NCBI GenBank assembly: GCA_963709765.1
Contig: CAVPXL010000006.1
Span: 162,344 to 226,343 of the forward strand
Length of the DNA: 64,000 bases
Direction of reading: 5' to 3'
Source of the DNA: Roseitranquillus sp963709765
GTDB lineage: Bacteria > Pseudomonadota > Alphaproteobacteria > Rhodobacterales > Rhodobacteraceae
The translations under genes and the position numbers were made by a program. Every line of letters starts with the position of its first letter. Positions within the stretch are counted from its first letter, which is position 1. The notes under the pieces are model-generated. The model was not told where the DNA came from, did no database searches, and saw nothing but the letters and a program-made list of their open reading frames with translations. Of the stretch, positions 63,401-64,000 are shown one piece after another.

Positions 63401-63874
63401 ATGGAGCATCTCTTCAAGAAAACCGACGCGACCGAGGCTATGTGGGCCGAATTCACCCAGGACAATACCGGGATCGGCGACTACGCCGTGGTGGCGTTCG
63501 GCAACTCGCCGCAGATGGCGACTGAGCTCGCGCGCCTTGTGATGGAGGGAACAAAGCGCGCCACAGTGTGCTCACTGGACGAGGCCGTCTCCTCGCCAGT
63601 TCCACCGGCGCTCGAAGGCTACGTTGTCCTTGTCGACGGTACGGGACGATCTTCTTGCATCTGGCAAACCATCGAGTTGCGCCAAGGCCCCCTCGGTTCG
63701 GTCGATGATGCCTTCGCTTGGGACGAGGGCGAAGGCACGCGACAGCGAGACGAATGGCTCAGCGGACACATTGCCTATTTCGGCCGCGAGACAGGTTCAC
63801 CTGTCGACCTGGCCTTCGAGGTTCTGTTCGAGCGCTTCCGGATCGTCTGGCCGCAGCATCTTGCCGACCGATAG
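63401..63874 (+). CDS. ASCH-domain protein
   Basis: The 157-aa product starts at ATG 63401. It has the ASCH pattern: IGDYAVVAFGNSPQMATELARLVMEGTKRAT with the GxKxAT nucleic-acid-contact element, CSLDE, a strand with YVVLVDGTGRSSCIWQTIEL, and the acidic WDEGEGTRQRDEWLSGHIAYF segment. ASCH proteins are small PUA-like proteins thought to bind RNA; some are amidohydrolases on modified nucleosides. Nothing recognisable lies in the last 125 bp of the window. Confidence 0.85.
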   Translation: MEHLFKKTDATEAMWAEFTQDNTGIGDYAVVAFGNSPQMATELARLVMEGTKRATVCSLDEAVSSPVPPALEGYVVLVDGTGRSSCIWQTIELRQGPLGSVDDAFAWDEGEGTRQRDEWLSGHIAYFGRETGSPVDLAFEVLFERFRIVWPQHLADR

Positions 63875-64000
63875 GTCGGATAATCGGCCCATTCAGAAAG
63901 AGCGACAAACAGACTGCCACATATGTGCCGAGACGTGTGGCTTAACCCTGCGGGCTCCGAGAGCCGCTTTCCTCGTGAAATCAGGGGGTTACGCTGATTT

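Overview
The window is GC-rich chromosomal DNA from an alphaproteobacterium, most likely a Rhodobacterales (Roseobacter/Paracoccus-like) species. Evidence for this is the gene order dusB(nifR3)-ntrB-ntrC-ntrY-ntrX-trkA-trkH-hfq-hflX, NtrC and NtrX proteins without the GAFTGA loop, a ChpT phosphotransferase, a fused IspD-IspF, DUF6456 and DUF6477 proteins, an olsB-olsA pair and a ribosomal protein L21 with a helix-hairpin-helix tail.

Layout. 1-6 kb: DUF1206 membrane protein (cut by the window edge), lytic transglycosylase, ssb, a SYLF lipoprotein, a beta-hydroxyacid dehydrogenase and a penicillin-acylase-family hydrolase. 6-18 kb, minus strand: the nitrogen-regulation and K+-uptake cluster ending in hfq-hflX. 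18-24.5 kb, mostly plus strand: ispDF-pgpA-cinA, a RatA/COQ10-like protein, hpt, two c-type cytochromes, a Phd-like antitoxin and a DUF481 outer-membrane protein. 24.5-38.5 kb: lipA, katG, DUF6456/DUF6477, an MttB-like methyltransferase, guaA, a DMT exporter, a FadL-like porin, a P-loop ATPase, metA, an alpha/beta hydrolase and a TetR regulator. 38.6-56.9 kb: a polyamine-type ABC operon, rplM-rpsI, a thioesterase, an enoyl-CoA hydratase, an M32 peptidase with ctaA, a tRNA methyltransferase, a ThiE-like protein, olsB-olsA, DUF3553/chpT, and the operon rplU-rpmA-GNAT-obgE-proB-proA.

From the tRNA-Ser(CGA) at 57 kb to the right edge the character changes. This stretch holds an IS256-family element inserted in a marR gene (8-bp target duplication visible), an IS91 remnant, a phage terminase remnant and an internally deleted EamA exporter. 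Intact genes for a DsrE protein, an MFS transporter and an ASCH protein lie among them. It looks like a decaying island next to a tRNA.

A second theme is sequence quality. At least nine otherwise conserved genes carry single-base frameshifts, including the essential rplM and rplU. Every one resolves as one extra base. I treat these as probable base-calling insertions and annotate each gene across the shift. No CRISPR array and no complete defence system was seen.
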